Origin: Burkholderiales bacterium UBA2647
GTDB taxonomy: Bacteria; Pseudomonadota; Gammaproteobacteria; Burkholderiales; Burkholderiaceae_E
Direction of reading: 5' to 3'
DNA: 55,790 nucleotides
Assembly (NCBI GenBank): GCA_002359635.1
Contig: DENJ01000111.1
Location: 59,425-115,214 of the forward strand
Shown here: positions 32,580 to 40,716 of the stretch, piece by piece
How positions within the stretch are numbered: position 1 is the first letter of the stretch
Layout of the letters: each line of letters begins with the position of its first letter
The notes under the pieces: model-generated
Told to the model about the DNA's origin: nothing
What the model saw: only the letters and a program-made list of their open reading frames with translations
Database searches by the model: none
Position numbers and translations under genes: made by a program

Positions 32580-34603
32580 CCGGCGTTTCAGGTCCAGCCG
32601 TAGCAAAGACCGAGCAGGTCCTGATTCAAGATCCCCATGGCGCCCCGGCCGAGTCTGAGGTTATCCGGACTCGGCGGCTAACAGGATTTTGGCGCTATGC
32701 CTTACTCGTGGCCTCTGCGGCCACGATTTTTCTTTGCCTGAATCAGCAATTTGTACTAAGGTTTTTTATCGGTTTTACGCCGCTAAACACCGAGTACTAC
32801 TACGGTCTCGTCTTACTGATGATGCCTTTTGTATTCATCGTATTTCCGGGGCATGAAGCGGCAGCGCTTGATCGTGTTGCATGGTACGACCAGTTGCTTT
32901 TTGGGCTCACGGTTGCGGTATCGACCGTGCTGATGCTTAGTGTGCGAAGCGCTGCTGAACTCGGCTGGGAGTTTACTGGGGCGCCCGAGCCGGTCGTTAT
33001 TGCGGGCTACCTGATGTGGGCCATTCTGATGGAAGGGCTTCGCCGAACCGGTGGTTGGGGCTTGGTTCTGAGCATTTTCCCCTTCACACTTTACCCGCTG
33101 TTTGCAGATTCAGCCTGGCTGGGTCCGCTCAAGGGTACGGAGTCATCGGCAGCGCAAGCGTCCGCCTACCATATGCTTTCGAGCGAGAGTTTGCTTGGCA
33201 TCCCTTTGCAGGCCTTTGCCGAAACGGTCATCGGTTTTCTTGTTTTTGGCACAGCCTTGATGATGACAGGGGCTGGCAAGTTCTTTATCAATTTAGCCTT
33301 TGCTGCCTGCGGCACTTTTCGGGGTGGGGCGGCGAAGGTTTGTATTTTTGCAAGCGGACTTTTGGGCATGATGTCAGGGAGCATTATCAGTAACGTTCTT
33401 ACCGCTGGAACTATGACGATCCCGGCGATGAAACGTACTGGGTTTTCTCCAACCTATGCGGGCGCCATTGAAGCTTGCGCATCGACCGGGGCCGTGATTG
33501 CGCCGCCTGTTATGGGCGCCACAGCATTCGTGATGGCGCAATTCTTGGGTGTCAGTTACGGCATGGTCGCTCTAGCAGCGATCATTCCCGCAGCGCTTTA
33601 TTACTTTGGCTTATTTATGCAAGTCGACGCCTATGCTGCCCGTCATGGCTTGAAGGGTTTGGCTCGAGAAGACATTCCCAGCCTCAAACAAACCTTCAGA
33701 GAAGGTTGGTATTACGCATTCGCAGTGGCCTTGTTGATTTTTATGTTGCTTGTGATGAAACGCGAAAGCCATGCGCCTTTTTATGCCACGGCGCTTCTCC
33801 TTGTGCTTAACCAGCTTTTTAACAAGGAGAAATGGGATTGGTCGTCGGTTCTAAAGTTTTTAGAAGTGAACGGGAAAACTTTTGTCGAACTGATCGGCAT
33901 TCTCGCTGGCTGTGGTCTGCTGATTGGCGCTTTTTCGCTCACAGGTGTGATTTCCAGTTTGGCCAATGATTTGCTCACGATTGCCGGTGATAATGTTTTT
34001 CTGTTGCTCGGCATGACTGCGCTGACTTCATTGGTGCTCGGGCTTGGGCTGACCACCACAGCCTGTTATATTTTTCTTGCGATTCTGGTGGGGCCGGCGC
34101 TTGAGAAAGCCGGGTTAAACAAAGTTGCGACGCATATGTTTGTGTTTTACTGGGGCATGCTATCGTCGATCACGCCACCCGTAGCGATCGCGAGCTTTGC
34201 TGCAGCAGGTATTGCGGGTTCGCCACCGATGAAAACGGGCTGGGCTTCAATGACCGTCGGTAGCATTATTTATTTTTTACCGTTCTTCTTCGTGTTAAAT
34301 CCTGCTTTTGTGCTCCAAGGCGATTTGCAAGAAACGCTGCTGTTGGTGATGACTGCGCTTGCTGGCATCGTGTTCATTTGTGCGGGCCTGCAGGGCTATT
34401 TGTTCGGGTTTGGTGATTTGCGACGCTGCGCTGCCATGGAGTGGCCCTTGCGGCTTGCGCTATGCGTGGGTGGTTTTGTGCTTGCGGCGCCGGGTGGTGG
34501 TGTTTTGGCAGTTACCCACGGGCAAATGATCACCCTCTCATTGCTGATTCTCGGACCTACGATCGCCCTGACCTGGCTTTCATCGAAGCGAGGTCACGCA
34601 TAG
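32576..34603 (+). CDS. TRAP transporter fused permease (DctQM type)
   Basis: The 675-residue protein is the fused small/large permease typical of TAXI-type TRAP systems, with about 16 or more hydrophobic helices, an N-terminal DctQ-like part and a DctM-like core including MSGSIISNVLTAGTMTIPAM and SITPPVAIASFAAAGIAG. It overlaps the receptor gene by ATGA. It would import the receptor's ligand with a sodium or proton gradient. Being the second TRAP transporter in this region, next to asparaginase, it probably has a different substrate from the dctQMP system at 24-27.5 kb. The next gene's start abuts the stop. Confidence 0.92.
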   Translation: MTGVSGPAVAKTEQVLIQDPHGAPAESEVIRTRRLTGFWRYALLVASAATIFLCLNQQFVLRFFIGFTPLNTEYYYGLVLLMMPFVFIVFPGHEAAALDRVAWYDQLLFGLTVAVSTVLMLSVRSAAELGWEFTGAPEPVVIAGYLMWAILMEGLRRTGGWGLVLSIFPFTLYPLFADSAWLGPLKGTESSAAQASAYHMLSSESLLGIPLQAFAETVIGFLVFGTALMMTGAGKFFINLAFAACGTFRGGAAKVCIFASGLLGMMSGSIISNVLTAGTMTIPAMKRTGFSPTYAGAIEACASTGAVIAPPVMGATAFVMAQFLGVSYGMVALAAIIPAALYYFGLFMQVDAYAARHGLKGLAREDIPSLKQTFREGWYYAFAVALLIFMLLVMKRESHAPFYATALLLVLNQLFNKEKWDWSSVLKFLEVNGKTFVELIGILAGCGLLIGAFSLTGVISSLANDLLTIAGDNVFLLLGMTALTSLVLGLGLTTTACYIFLAILVGPALEKAGLNKVATHMFVFYWGMLSSITPPVAIASFAAAGIAGSPPMKTGWASMTVGSIIYFLPFFFVLNPAFVLQGDLQETLLLVMTALAGIVFICAGLQGYLFGFGDLRRCAAMEWPLRLALCVGGFVLAAPGGGVLAVTHGQMITLSLLILGPTIALTWLSSKRGHA

Positions 34604-35623
34604 ATGGCAGCGCATGCAGGTTTGATCGACGTGCATCGAGGCGATGTTCTGGAGTCCGAACATGTCGGCTCGATTGCTGTCGTCAATGCGGCGGGTGAGC
34701 TGCTTGCCTATTGTGGTGATATCAGGCGCGATGTTTTCACCCGCTCTTCGCTCAAGCCTTTTCAAGCGGCACCTTTTGTGGCCTCGGGCGGGCTTGAAAA
34801 GTTTGGTTGGGGATTGCGCCAGCTCGCTTTGATGTGCGCGAGCCATTCGGGTGAGACCCAACATATCAGTCTAGCTCGTTCCATGCTCGCGGATTGTGGT
34901 CTTGATCATCGGCATCTGCTCTGTGGCTGCCAGGTACCGATTGCCTACACGCAAGCCGCCCGCCTGCCCCGCGCCGATGAAGTCTTTAGCGAGCTCCATC
35001 ACAATTGTTCTGGAAAACATAGCGGCTTTCTTGCTGCATGCCTGCAATCGGGCGAGCCGATTGAAAATTATGTGGCCCTCGAACATCCCTTGCAGCGGCG
35101 GATTCGCGAATCGCTTGCTCAGGCCTTAAGGCGCGACAGTCCCTTCCAGCTGGGTGTTGACGGCTGTGCTGCGCCGAATCTTGCGATGCCGCTGCCTCAA
35201 TTAGCGCAGCTATTCGCAGTCATGTCAGCTGAGCGGTCTCCCGGGTCCTTTGCTGAGATTTATGGCGATGCAGCGCAGCAATGTTTTCAAGCGATGACCC
35301 GATACCCCGATCTTGTCGCTGGAAGCGACCGAAGCGATCTGGTCTTGATGCAGATCGGCGCCGGTGACTGGGTTTGCAAAGCTGGTGCCGAAGCCGTGCA
35401 GGCGATTGGCATTCGAAGCCGGGGCTTGGGCATTGCGATAAAAATTGCCGACGGGAACGCCCGCGCCATGCCTTGGATTGTGGTGGAGATTTTCCGGCAG
35501 CTCGGTATTGGCGACAGCCATCAAAGGCAACAACTGCAAGAACTTGTGGCGCGCCCGATTCGTAATGTGCGAGGTGATGCGGTTGGCTGTTATCGCCCTG
35601 TGTTTACCCTTTCAGTCGCTTGA
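34604..35623 (+). CDS. L-asparaginase (Asparaginase_II/R. etli type)
   Basis: The 339-residue protein resembles the Rhizobium etli type L-asparaginase family rather than E. coli AnsA/B. Recognisable segments are VHRGDVLESEHVGSIAVVN, FTRSSLKPFQAAPFV with the SxxK pair, CASHSGE and HHNCSGKHSGFLAACL, and GVDGCAAPNLAMPL. It would hydrolyse L-asparagine or a related amide to acid and ammonia in the cytoplasm. ATG 34604 directly abuts the permease stop, so it is translationally linked to the TAXI-TRAP system, supporting import followed by deamidation. It overlaps the Sel1-repeat gene by 12 bases in a convergent arrangement. Confidence 0.92.
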   Translation: MAAHAGLIDVHRGDVLESEHVGSIAVVNAAGELLAYCGDIRRDVFTRSSLKPFQAAPFVASGGLEKFGWGLRQLALMCASHSGETQHISLARSMLADCGLDHRHLLCGCQVPIAYTQAARLPRADEVFSELHHNCSGKHSGFLAACLQSGEPIENYVALEHPLQRRIRESLAQALRRDSPFQLGVDGCAAPNLAMPLPQLAQLFAVMSAERSPGSFAEIYGDAAQQCFQAMTRYPDLVAGSDRSDLVLMQIGAGDWVCKAGAEAVQAIGIRSRGLGIAIKIADGNARAMPWIVVEIFRQLGIGDSHQRQQLQELVARPIRNVRGDAVGCYRPVFTLSVA

Positions 35624-36199
35624 GCGCCTTGAACCGCGCTCGCTCGCTGGCAGCGAATCGCAGCCATTGGGAAGCGCCAAACAACCTTTGATCGATTCAA
35701 TGTTTTTGGTGGCGATATTTTTCATCGCTTTTGCACCCGGATCATCGCGCTCTGAAGCCACGATTTTTTCGTACAAACCCAAAGCCTCGCGCTCGTTTTT
35801 CTCGGTGCCCGTTCCTGTTTTCAACATAAAGGCGAGATTATTCATCGCGCCCAAGTGACCCTTGGCAACCGCAAGTCGATACAAACGCACCGCCTCTCTG
35901 GGGTCCGGCGGAACACCGCGGCCATTGGCATAAATCGCGCCTAAGTTGAATTGAGCATTGGCATCGCCCTTATCGGCCAGCGGTTTAAGGGTTTCGATGG
36001 CACGCTTGAACTCCATGGTGTTCATCGCCGCGGTAGCACCCTTCATGGCCTCTGCGTTTTCGATCTTCGGCTCTGATTTCGGCTGAGCGATGCTGATGTC
36101 AGCAACAAAGGCGAGGCTGAGGGCGGCTAGCCCGCCGGCAAAAAACTTCTTGATGCCAAGGGATTGATGCAAGGGCCGGGTTGAGGATCGATGGTTCAT
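35612..36199 (-). CDS. Sel1-like (SLR) tetratricopeptide repeat protein
   Basis: The 195-residue protein has Sel1-like repeats. Residues 1-39 look like a signal peptide (hydrophobic core FFAGGLAALSLAFVAD, cleavage around IAQP), so it is likely periplasmic. Repeat units GDANAQFNLGAIYANGRG and GHLGAMNNLAFMLKTGTG are the tandem helix pairs. Such proteins are adaptors for protein-protein interactions; nothing here fixes a partner. It is convergent with the asparaginase gene, with a 12-base overlap, and divergent from the PLP enzyme at 36274 with a 74-base gap. Confidence 0.88.
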   Translation of the reverse strand: MNHRSSTRPLHQSLGIKKFFAGGLAALSLAFVADISIAQPKSEPKIENAEAMKGATAAMNTMEFKRAIETLKPLADKGDANAQFNLGAIYANGRGVPPDPREAVRLYRLAVAKGHLGAMNNLAFMLKTGTGTEKNEREALGLYEKIVASERDDPGAKAMKNIATKNIESIKGCLALPNGCDSLPASERGSRRSSD

Positions 36200-36273
36200 G
36201 GCAAAGAATCGGAAAAAGGGGTTGGCAAGACAAGCTTAAGATAGCAGATGACCGACTTTTTCAGGGGATTTTG

Positions 36274-37287
36274 ATGGACTTAAGCCGATTCGCCCGACGC
36301 CAATACAGCCATGGGCCTTCGCCGATTGAAGCGATGCCGCGTTTCAGCGCAGCGCTCGGTGGTCCTGACTTTTGGATCAAGCGCGATGACATGCTGGGGC
36401 TCGCACCGGGTGGTAACAAGACGCGCAAGCTCGAATTTCTAGCGGCTGATGCGCTTGCAAAAGGTGCAGATTGCTTGATTACCTGCGGTGCGCCGCAATC
36501 GAATCACTGCCGCATCACGCTCGCTGCAGCCGTCAAGGAAGGACTTGAATGTCATGTGGTGATTGAAGAGCGGGTGCCAAACAGTTATCACCCCGAGGCA
36601 AGCGGTAACCATTTTCTGTTTCGCCTGATGGGTATGCATTCCATGACGGTTGTTCCTGCGGGTACCGATATGGCTGAAGCCATGGAATCCTTGTCGGCCC
36701 GTTTAAAAACACAGGGCAAGCGCCCCTATATCATCCCCGGTGGCGGATCCAACGCACTCGGCGGGCTTGGCTACGTCGCCTGTGCTCAAGAATTACAACA
36801 GCAATGCTTCGAGATGACGATGCGCTTTGACCATGTGATCGTCGGCTCAGGGAGTTCTGGAACCCACGGTGGTCTCGTGGCCGGTTTTGTTGGAAATCAT
36901 ATCGATATACCGATCACAGGGATTGGGGTAAGTCGTGATCCCGAGCAACAAGAACCCCTGGTTTACAAAGAGGCTTGCGCCGTTGCTGATTTGCTTGGTG
37001 GTTTTGAGATTCCGCGCGAGAAGGTCAAGTCGATCGGCGCTTATTGGCAACCGAAGTATTCTTTGCCGAATCCGATGATGATTGAAGCCGTGCAATTGAT
37101 GGCTCGCACCGAGGCTATATTGCTTGACCCGGTCTATACCGGCAAAGTTGTGGCTGGGATGATCGGTCTGGCGCGTTCTCATTACTTCCGGCCTCATGAC
37201 AAGGTCTTGTTCATTCATACGGGCGGTGCACCAACGCTTTCTGCTTATGAGTCTGTGCTGCTGCCCGTCCAAGAAAAGGATCAATAG
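36274..37287 (+). CDS. D-cysteine desulfhydrase/ACC deaminase-like PLP enzyme
   Basis: The 337-residue protein is a fold-type II PLP enzyme of the ACC deaminase/D-cysteine desulfhydrase family: WIKRDDMLGLAPGGNKTRKLEF with the predicted Schiff-base Lys49, CGAPQSNHCRITLAAA, and IIPGGGSNALGGLGYV, LDPVYTGKVVAGM. It would break down D-cysteine or 1-aminocyclopropane-1-carboxylate to an oxo acid, ammonia and, for cysteine, sulfide. ATG 36274 is chosen; in-frame ATG codons upstream overlap the divergent Sel1 gene. It follows the amino-acid related set and ends before an intrinsic terminator, so it may be the last or an independent gene in this block. Confidence 0.9.
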   Translation: MDLSRFARRQYSHGPSPIEAMPRFSAALGGPDFWIKRDDMLGLAPGGNKTRKLEFLAADALAKGADCLITCGAPQSNHCRITLAAAVKEGLECHVVIEERVPNSYHPEASGNHFLFRLMGMHSMTVVPAGTDMAEAMESLSARLKTQGKRPYIIPGGGSNALGGLGYVACAQELQQQCFEMTMRFDHVIVGSGSSGTHGGLVAGFVGNHIDIPITGIGVSRDPEQQEPLVYKEACAVADLLGGFEIPREKVKSIGAYWQPKYSLPNPMMIEAVQLMARTEAILLDPVYTGKVVAGMIGLARSHYFRPHDKVLFIHTGGAPTLSAYESVLLPVQEKDQ

Positions 37288-37292
37288 CCGCA

Positions 37293-37307
37293 AGGGAAGC
37301 GTTCCCT
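37293..37307. repeat. short perfect hairpin after the D-cysteine desulfhydrase gene
   Basis: AGGGAA (37293-37298) and TTCCCT (37302-37307) form a six-base stem with a GCG loop a few bases after the stop at 37287. No T-run follows, so it may only stabilise the transcript end ahead of the stronger terminator at 37378-37410. Confidence 0.4.
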
Positions 37308-37375
37308 CGCTCTCGTGCAACAAGGCCTGGTGCTCGTGCAGCAGTCCATTGCTCAGCGTGAGCGGGACCTTCGCC

Positions 37376-38059
37376 TCAAAAAAGATCGCCTTGGCGATCG
37401 ATGTTTTTTTGTTGTAGCCGAAGTTGGTCGGCAATGCTGATCAGCCTGCGGCCGGGAATCAGCACGATATCCGTCCCTGGCGCCATATAACCGGCTTGAA
37501 GCACCGCGCAGTACCAGCCGCTGCGACCGCTCTGTATCATGTGTTTGGACGCTTTTGAGTAGCCCATCCGCCAGTTGAATTTCAAACAAGGTACACGCGG
37601 CTCGGTGACTTGCAAGCGAACATCACCGATGATCAGATGATCACCCGGGTAAACATTGTCTTCAGCGAGGCCTTCGACGCTCAAGTTCTCGCCGACATAG
37701 CCATAGCCGATGGCGTCGCCAAGACCAAGGCTTGTGCGTTGCTGTTGCCAAAATGGCCAGTGCTCCGTCGGGTACATATAGATCGCTTTATCGGCACCAC
37801 CGTGAATGCCCGCTTCGGCTTGTTCATCGCCTTCAATGCCCAAACGATGAACCCCAACAGCAAGCGGCTTATCGATACTGCTGATAACAGGCTTGATCAT
37901 GGCACTTTCAAGGTGTCGATAAGGGCGCACCGGCCCCGCACAAATTGCCAATAAGCGAGGCAACTTGGTTGCCTTAAGGGTGCATTGATCACCCAGGCTT
38001 TGATCCCTTGCGTCCTTTTCTTGCGGGCCTTGATCCGCGCTGCGCTGTGGTTTTGTCAT
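37376..38059 (-). CDS. MOSC-domain protein
   Basis: The 227-residue protein resembles MOSC-domain proteins such as YiiM, with LAICAGPVRPYRHLESAM, DEQAEAGIHGGADKAIYMYP, GYVGENLSVEGL and TEPRVPCLKFNWRMG carrying the likely cysteine. MOSC proteins bind a molybdenum cofactor or transfer sulfur and are involved in N-hydroxylated base detoxification. The first roughly 34 residues are variable and could be extra; ATG 38059 is favoured over GTG 38062. The last codons lie inside the bidirectional terminator hairpin. It is divergent from the NADH dehydrogenase at 38198, whose region contains a palindrome. Confidence 0.87.
   Translation of the reverse strand: MTKPQRSADQGPQEKDARDQSLGDQCTLKATKLPRLLAICAGPVRPYRHLESAMIKPVISSIDKPLAVGVHRLGIEGDEQAEAGIHGGADKAIYMYPTEHWPFWQQQRTSLGLGDAIGYGYVGENLSVEGLAEDNVYPGDHLIIGDVRLQVTEPRVPCLKFNWRMGYSKASKHMIQSGRSGWYCAVLQAGYMAPGTDIVLIPGRRLISIADQLRLQQKNIDRQGDLF
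37378..37410. terminator. bidirectional intrinsic terminator
   Basis: The plus strand reads six A, then GATCGCC, TT, GGCGATC (37384-37399), GATG and seven T (37404-37410). A 7-bp GC-rich stem is thus flanked by A- and T-runs, giving a U-tract after the hairpin on both strands. It would end transcription of the desulfhydrase gene (plus) and of the MOSC gene (minus). On the minus strand the hairpin and U-tract overlap the final codons and stop of the MOSC gene, so the terminator is partly coding. Confidence 0.85.
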
Positions 38060-38095
38060 CACCTTTGCCTTCGCCTCATCAACCGGAGCTTATCG

Positions 38096-38111
38096 GAATC
38101 TGTGCAGATTC
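38096..38111. promoter_or_regulatory. 16-bp palindrome in the MOSC/NADH dehydrogenase divergent region
   Basis: GAATCTG (38096-38102) and CAGATTC (38105-38111) are perfect inverted repeats around a TG spacer, in the 138-base gap between the divergent MOSC (38059) and NDH-2 (38198) genes. A 16-base near-perfect palindrome in this position is a reasonable candidate operator. A second hairpin, CAGGC/GCCTG around a T-rich loop, follows at 38154-38170. Confidence 0.45.
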
Positions 38112-38197
38112 GGCATTAAACTGCGAGGGCTCAGCCGGCAAGGGCTAGGGGTACAGGCCTTTTTTGCCTGCGTTAGGCATGGTAACGGAGCGCGATA

Positions 38198-39511
38198 ATG
38201 TCGATTCCTAACGTTGTGGTGGTTGGTGGTGGCGCAGGCGGCCTCGAATTGGTGACAAGGCTTGGGGACCGCTTAGGCCGCAAAGGGCGCGCCCTGGTCA
38301 CCTTGGTGGAGCGAGGGCGGACGCATTTTTGGAAACCGCACCTGCATGAATTAGCGGCTGGCACCATGGATCTTGATGTGCATGAGCTTGACTATCTTGC
38401 CCAGTCACATTGGCATGGGTTTCGATACCGCATGGGCGAGATGGTGGGCATCGATCGGGCGGCCAAGAAAATCATGGTCGCACCGGTTTATGATGAGCAG
38501 GGCGATATTATCGTCCCAGAACGATCTATCCCCTATGACGTACTTGTGCTGGCCGTCGGGAGCCGAACCAACGATTTCGGGACCCCTGGCGTGGCCGAAC
38601 ATGCCGTGGCGCTTGAAAGCACGGAAGAGGCCGATCGTTTTCATCGGCGACTGGTGAACGCCTTTTTACGGGCTCATGCCCAACCGGTGGCCTTGAGCCT
38701 TGATCAATTGCAAGTGGCGATCGTTGGCGCCGGCGCGACCGGCGTTGAGCTTGCCGCTGAGTTACACAATGCAACCCGCGCTCTTGTTTCTTTCAGTCTC
38801 GATAACATTGATCCCGACAAGCATATCCGTATCCATCTTATCGAAGCCTCCGAGCGCATTCTGCCTGCCCTACCTGAGCGCCTGTCGGTCAAGGCCCTTG
38901 CCTTGCTGAAGCGCTTGGATGTCGAAGTGCATTTGGGCGCGCGGGTTGCCGAAGTATTGCCCCGCGCTGTGCGCCTAAGCGACGGTAAGGAAATTCCTGC
39001 AGAGATGGTGGTTTGGGCCGCTGGTGTGAAAGCCCCTTCATTTTTGTCGCAGCTCGGTCTTCAAACCAATGCGATTCACCAAATTGTGGTCAACGAACGG
39101 TTACAGTCCCTGACTGATCCCTCGATTTTCGCGCTTGGTGACTGCGCTGCCTCCCCTTGGCTTGGCAAAGCGCCAGGCAGCCTCGTGCCACCTCGGGCTC
39201 AGGCGGCGCACCAGCAGGCTAGTTTTCTGGTCCATCAAATCGAGCGGGTTTTGGCCCGTCAACCCCTGAAGGCCTGGCACTATCGTGACTTCGGTTCACT
39301 GGTGTCGCTCGGAGAGTATTCAACCGTGGGTAATCTGATGGGCAATTTTGTTGGCGGTAATATGTGGCTCGAAGGTTTTTTTGCTCGGTGGATGTATTTG
39401 TCGCTCTATAAAATGCACGAAGTGGCGCTTCATGGGATGACAAAAACCGCACTTGCGACCTTGGGCCGGATGATTTCCTCCAGAACCGAGCCACGGGTGA
39501 AGTTGCACTGA
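38198..39511 (+). CDS. type II NADH dehydrogenase (NAD(P)/FAD-dependent)
   Basis: The 437-residue protein is a two-dinucleotide-binding flavoprotein of the NDH-2 type: VVVVGGGAGGLELVTRLG near residues 5-22 for FAD and VAIVGAGATGVELAAEL for NADH, plus ALGDCAASPW in the family end and an amphipathic C terminus that could associate with the membrane. It oxidises NADH and passes electrons to quinone without proton pumping. The ribosome-binding ACGGAG is upstream of ATG 38198. It sits ahead of a PQQ-type sugar dehydrogenase, so both feed electrons into the respiratory chain. Similar sulfide:quinone oxidoreductase-like enzymes are less likely. Confidence 0.9.
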   Translation: MSIPNVVVVGGGAGGLELVTRLGDRLGRKGRALVTLVERGRTHFWKPHLHELAAGTMDLDVHELDYLAQSHWHGFRYRMGEMVGIDRAAKKIMVAPVYDEQGDIIVPERSIPYDVLVLAVGSRTNDFGTPGVAEHAVALESTEEADRFHRRLVNAFLRAHAQPVALSLDQLQVAIVGAGATGVELAAELHNATRALVSFSLDNIDPDKHIRIHLIEASERILPALPERLSVKALALLKRLDVEVHLGARVAEVLPRAVRLSDGKEIPAEMVVWAAGVKAPSFLSQLGLQTNAIHQIVVNERLQSLTDPSIFALGDCAASPWLGKAPGSLVPPRAQAAHQQASFLVHQIERVLARQPLKAWHYRDFGSLVSLGEYSTVGNLMGNFVGGNMWLEGFFARWMYLSLYKMHEVALHGMTKTALATLGRMISSRTEPRVKLH

Positions 39512-39529
39512 GGCGTTTAATAAGGCTTT

Positions 39530-40699
39530 ATGACATCAATCAACCGAGAACGCCGCCAGGCGATGCGGGGCGCGATTGCCACTGGCGCCGGGATCGCAAG
39601 CGGGCGGGCGTTCGCGCAGACGACCCAGGCCCAATTCAGTCCGCTTGCTGAGGGTCAGAGCGGGCTTCGCGCCCTCGCATTGTATGAAGGATTAGAACAT
39701 CCCTGGTCGTTTTGTTTTTTGCCTGATCGCACCATCTTGCTGACCGAAAGGCCCGGCCGGATGCGTATCTTGCGCGTACAGGGCCAGAACGCACAGGTTA
39801 CTGCGGCGATTCAAGGGCTTCCCGCTGTCCATGCCGAGGGCCAGGGCGGATTACTCGACGTGATCACATCGGCAGACTTCGCGCGCGATCAAACGATTTT
39901 TTTCAGTCTCGCTCAAGCTACCGATCGAGGTGCAAGAACAGCGATCTTTCGGGCGCAACTACAAGGCCTGGGGCTGGGCCGTGTTCAGATGATTTTTGCC
40001 CAAAAGCAGGATCCTGCGGGTCGACATCATTTCGGCTGCCGCCTGGTTATTGGTCCCGATGGTTATCTCTACGCCTCCCTTGGTGAGCGCTTCTCGCAGG
40101 CCAAACAAGCACAAACCCTGGACAATCATTTTGGGAAAGTGATTCGTATTGGCCTTGACGGCAGCATCCCCAAAGATAATCCCTTCGTCGGCAGGGGAGA
40201 TGCCCTGGGTGAAATTTATAGCTATGGTCACCGAAATCCCCAGGGACTTGCCTTGCATCCGCAGCATCAAAGCTTATGGATGCATGAGCATGGCCCCCAA
40301 GGTGGTGATGAACTCAACATTATTTCCGCCGGGCGTAATTACGGTTGGCCTGTGATCACCTACGGCCGTGAATACGTGACTAATTTCCGAATCGGTGAGG
40401 GAACCTCCAGAGCCGATGTGGTGGCACCGATTCATTATTGGATACCATCGATTGCGCCTTCGGGTTTATGCTTTGTCAGCCGGAGTTCGATCGATCACTT
40501 GCGCGGTGGTGTACTGATTGGTTCACTTAAAGAGCGCTGTCTTGCTTTTTTGCGTTTGCAAGCGGATCGGGTTATTGCGGAGCAGCGCTTATTGAGCAGC
40601 CTGAATGCGCGGGTTCGTGATGTTCGGGAAAGTCCGGGTGGTGAAATTTATATCATGACCGATGAAAGTCGGGGCGCGATCTTGCGGTTGACTTTATAA
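39530..40699 (+). CDS. PQQ-dependent soluble aldose dehydrogenase (YliI/Asd-like)
   Basis: The 389-residue protein is a PQQ-dependent sugar dehydrogenase beta-propeller. A Tat-like signal RERRQAMRGAIATGAGIA with cleavage near AFAQ sends it to the periplasm. The family segments LEHPWSFCFLPDRTILLTERPGR, RHHFGCRLVIGPDGYLY, YSYGHRNPQGLALHP and HEHGPQGGDELN, YGWPVITYG are seen; these include PQQ-site and calcium residues. It oxidises aldose sugars and transfers electrons to the respiratory chain. No pqq biosynthesis gene is in this window. It follows the NDH-2 gene by 18 bases. Confidence 0.92.
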   Translation: MTSINRERRQAMRGAIATGAGIASGRAFAQTTQAQFSPLAEGQSGLRALALYEGLEHPWSFCFLPDRTILLTERPGRMRILRVQGQNAQVTAAIQGLPAVHAEGQGGLLDVITSADFARDQTIFFSLAQATDRGARTAIFRAQLQGLGLGRVQMIFAQKQDPAGRHHFGCRLVIGPDGYLYASLGERFSQAKQAQTLDNHFGKVIRIGLDGSIPKDNPFVGRGDALGEIYSYGHRNPQGLALHPQHQSLWMHEHGPQGGDELNIISAGRNYGWPVITYGREYVTNFRIGEGTSRADVVAPIHYWIPSIAPSGLCFVSRSSIDHLRGGVLIGSLKERCLAFLRLQADRVIAEQRLLSSLNARVRDVRESPGGEIYIMTDESRGAILRLTL

Positions 40700-40716
40700 G
40701 TTCTAAAAACCATGGC

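Noticed and set aside
36847..37434. 195-residue minus-strand frame across the desulfhydrase 3' end
   Set aside because: Antisense to a clear PLP enzyme and passes through the terminator.
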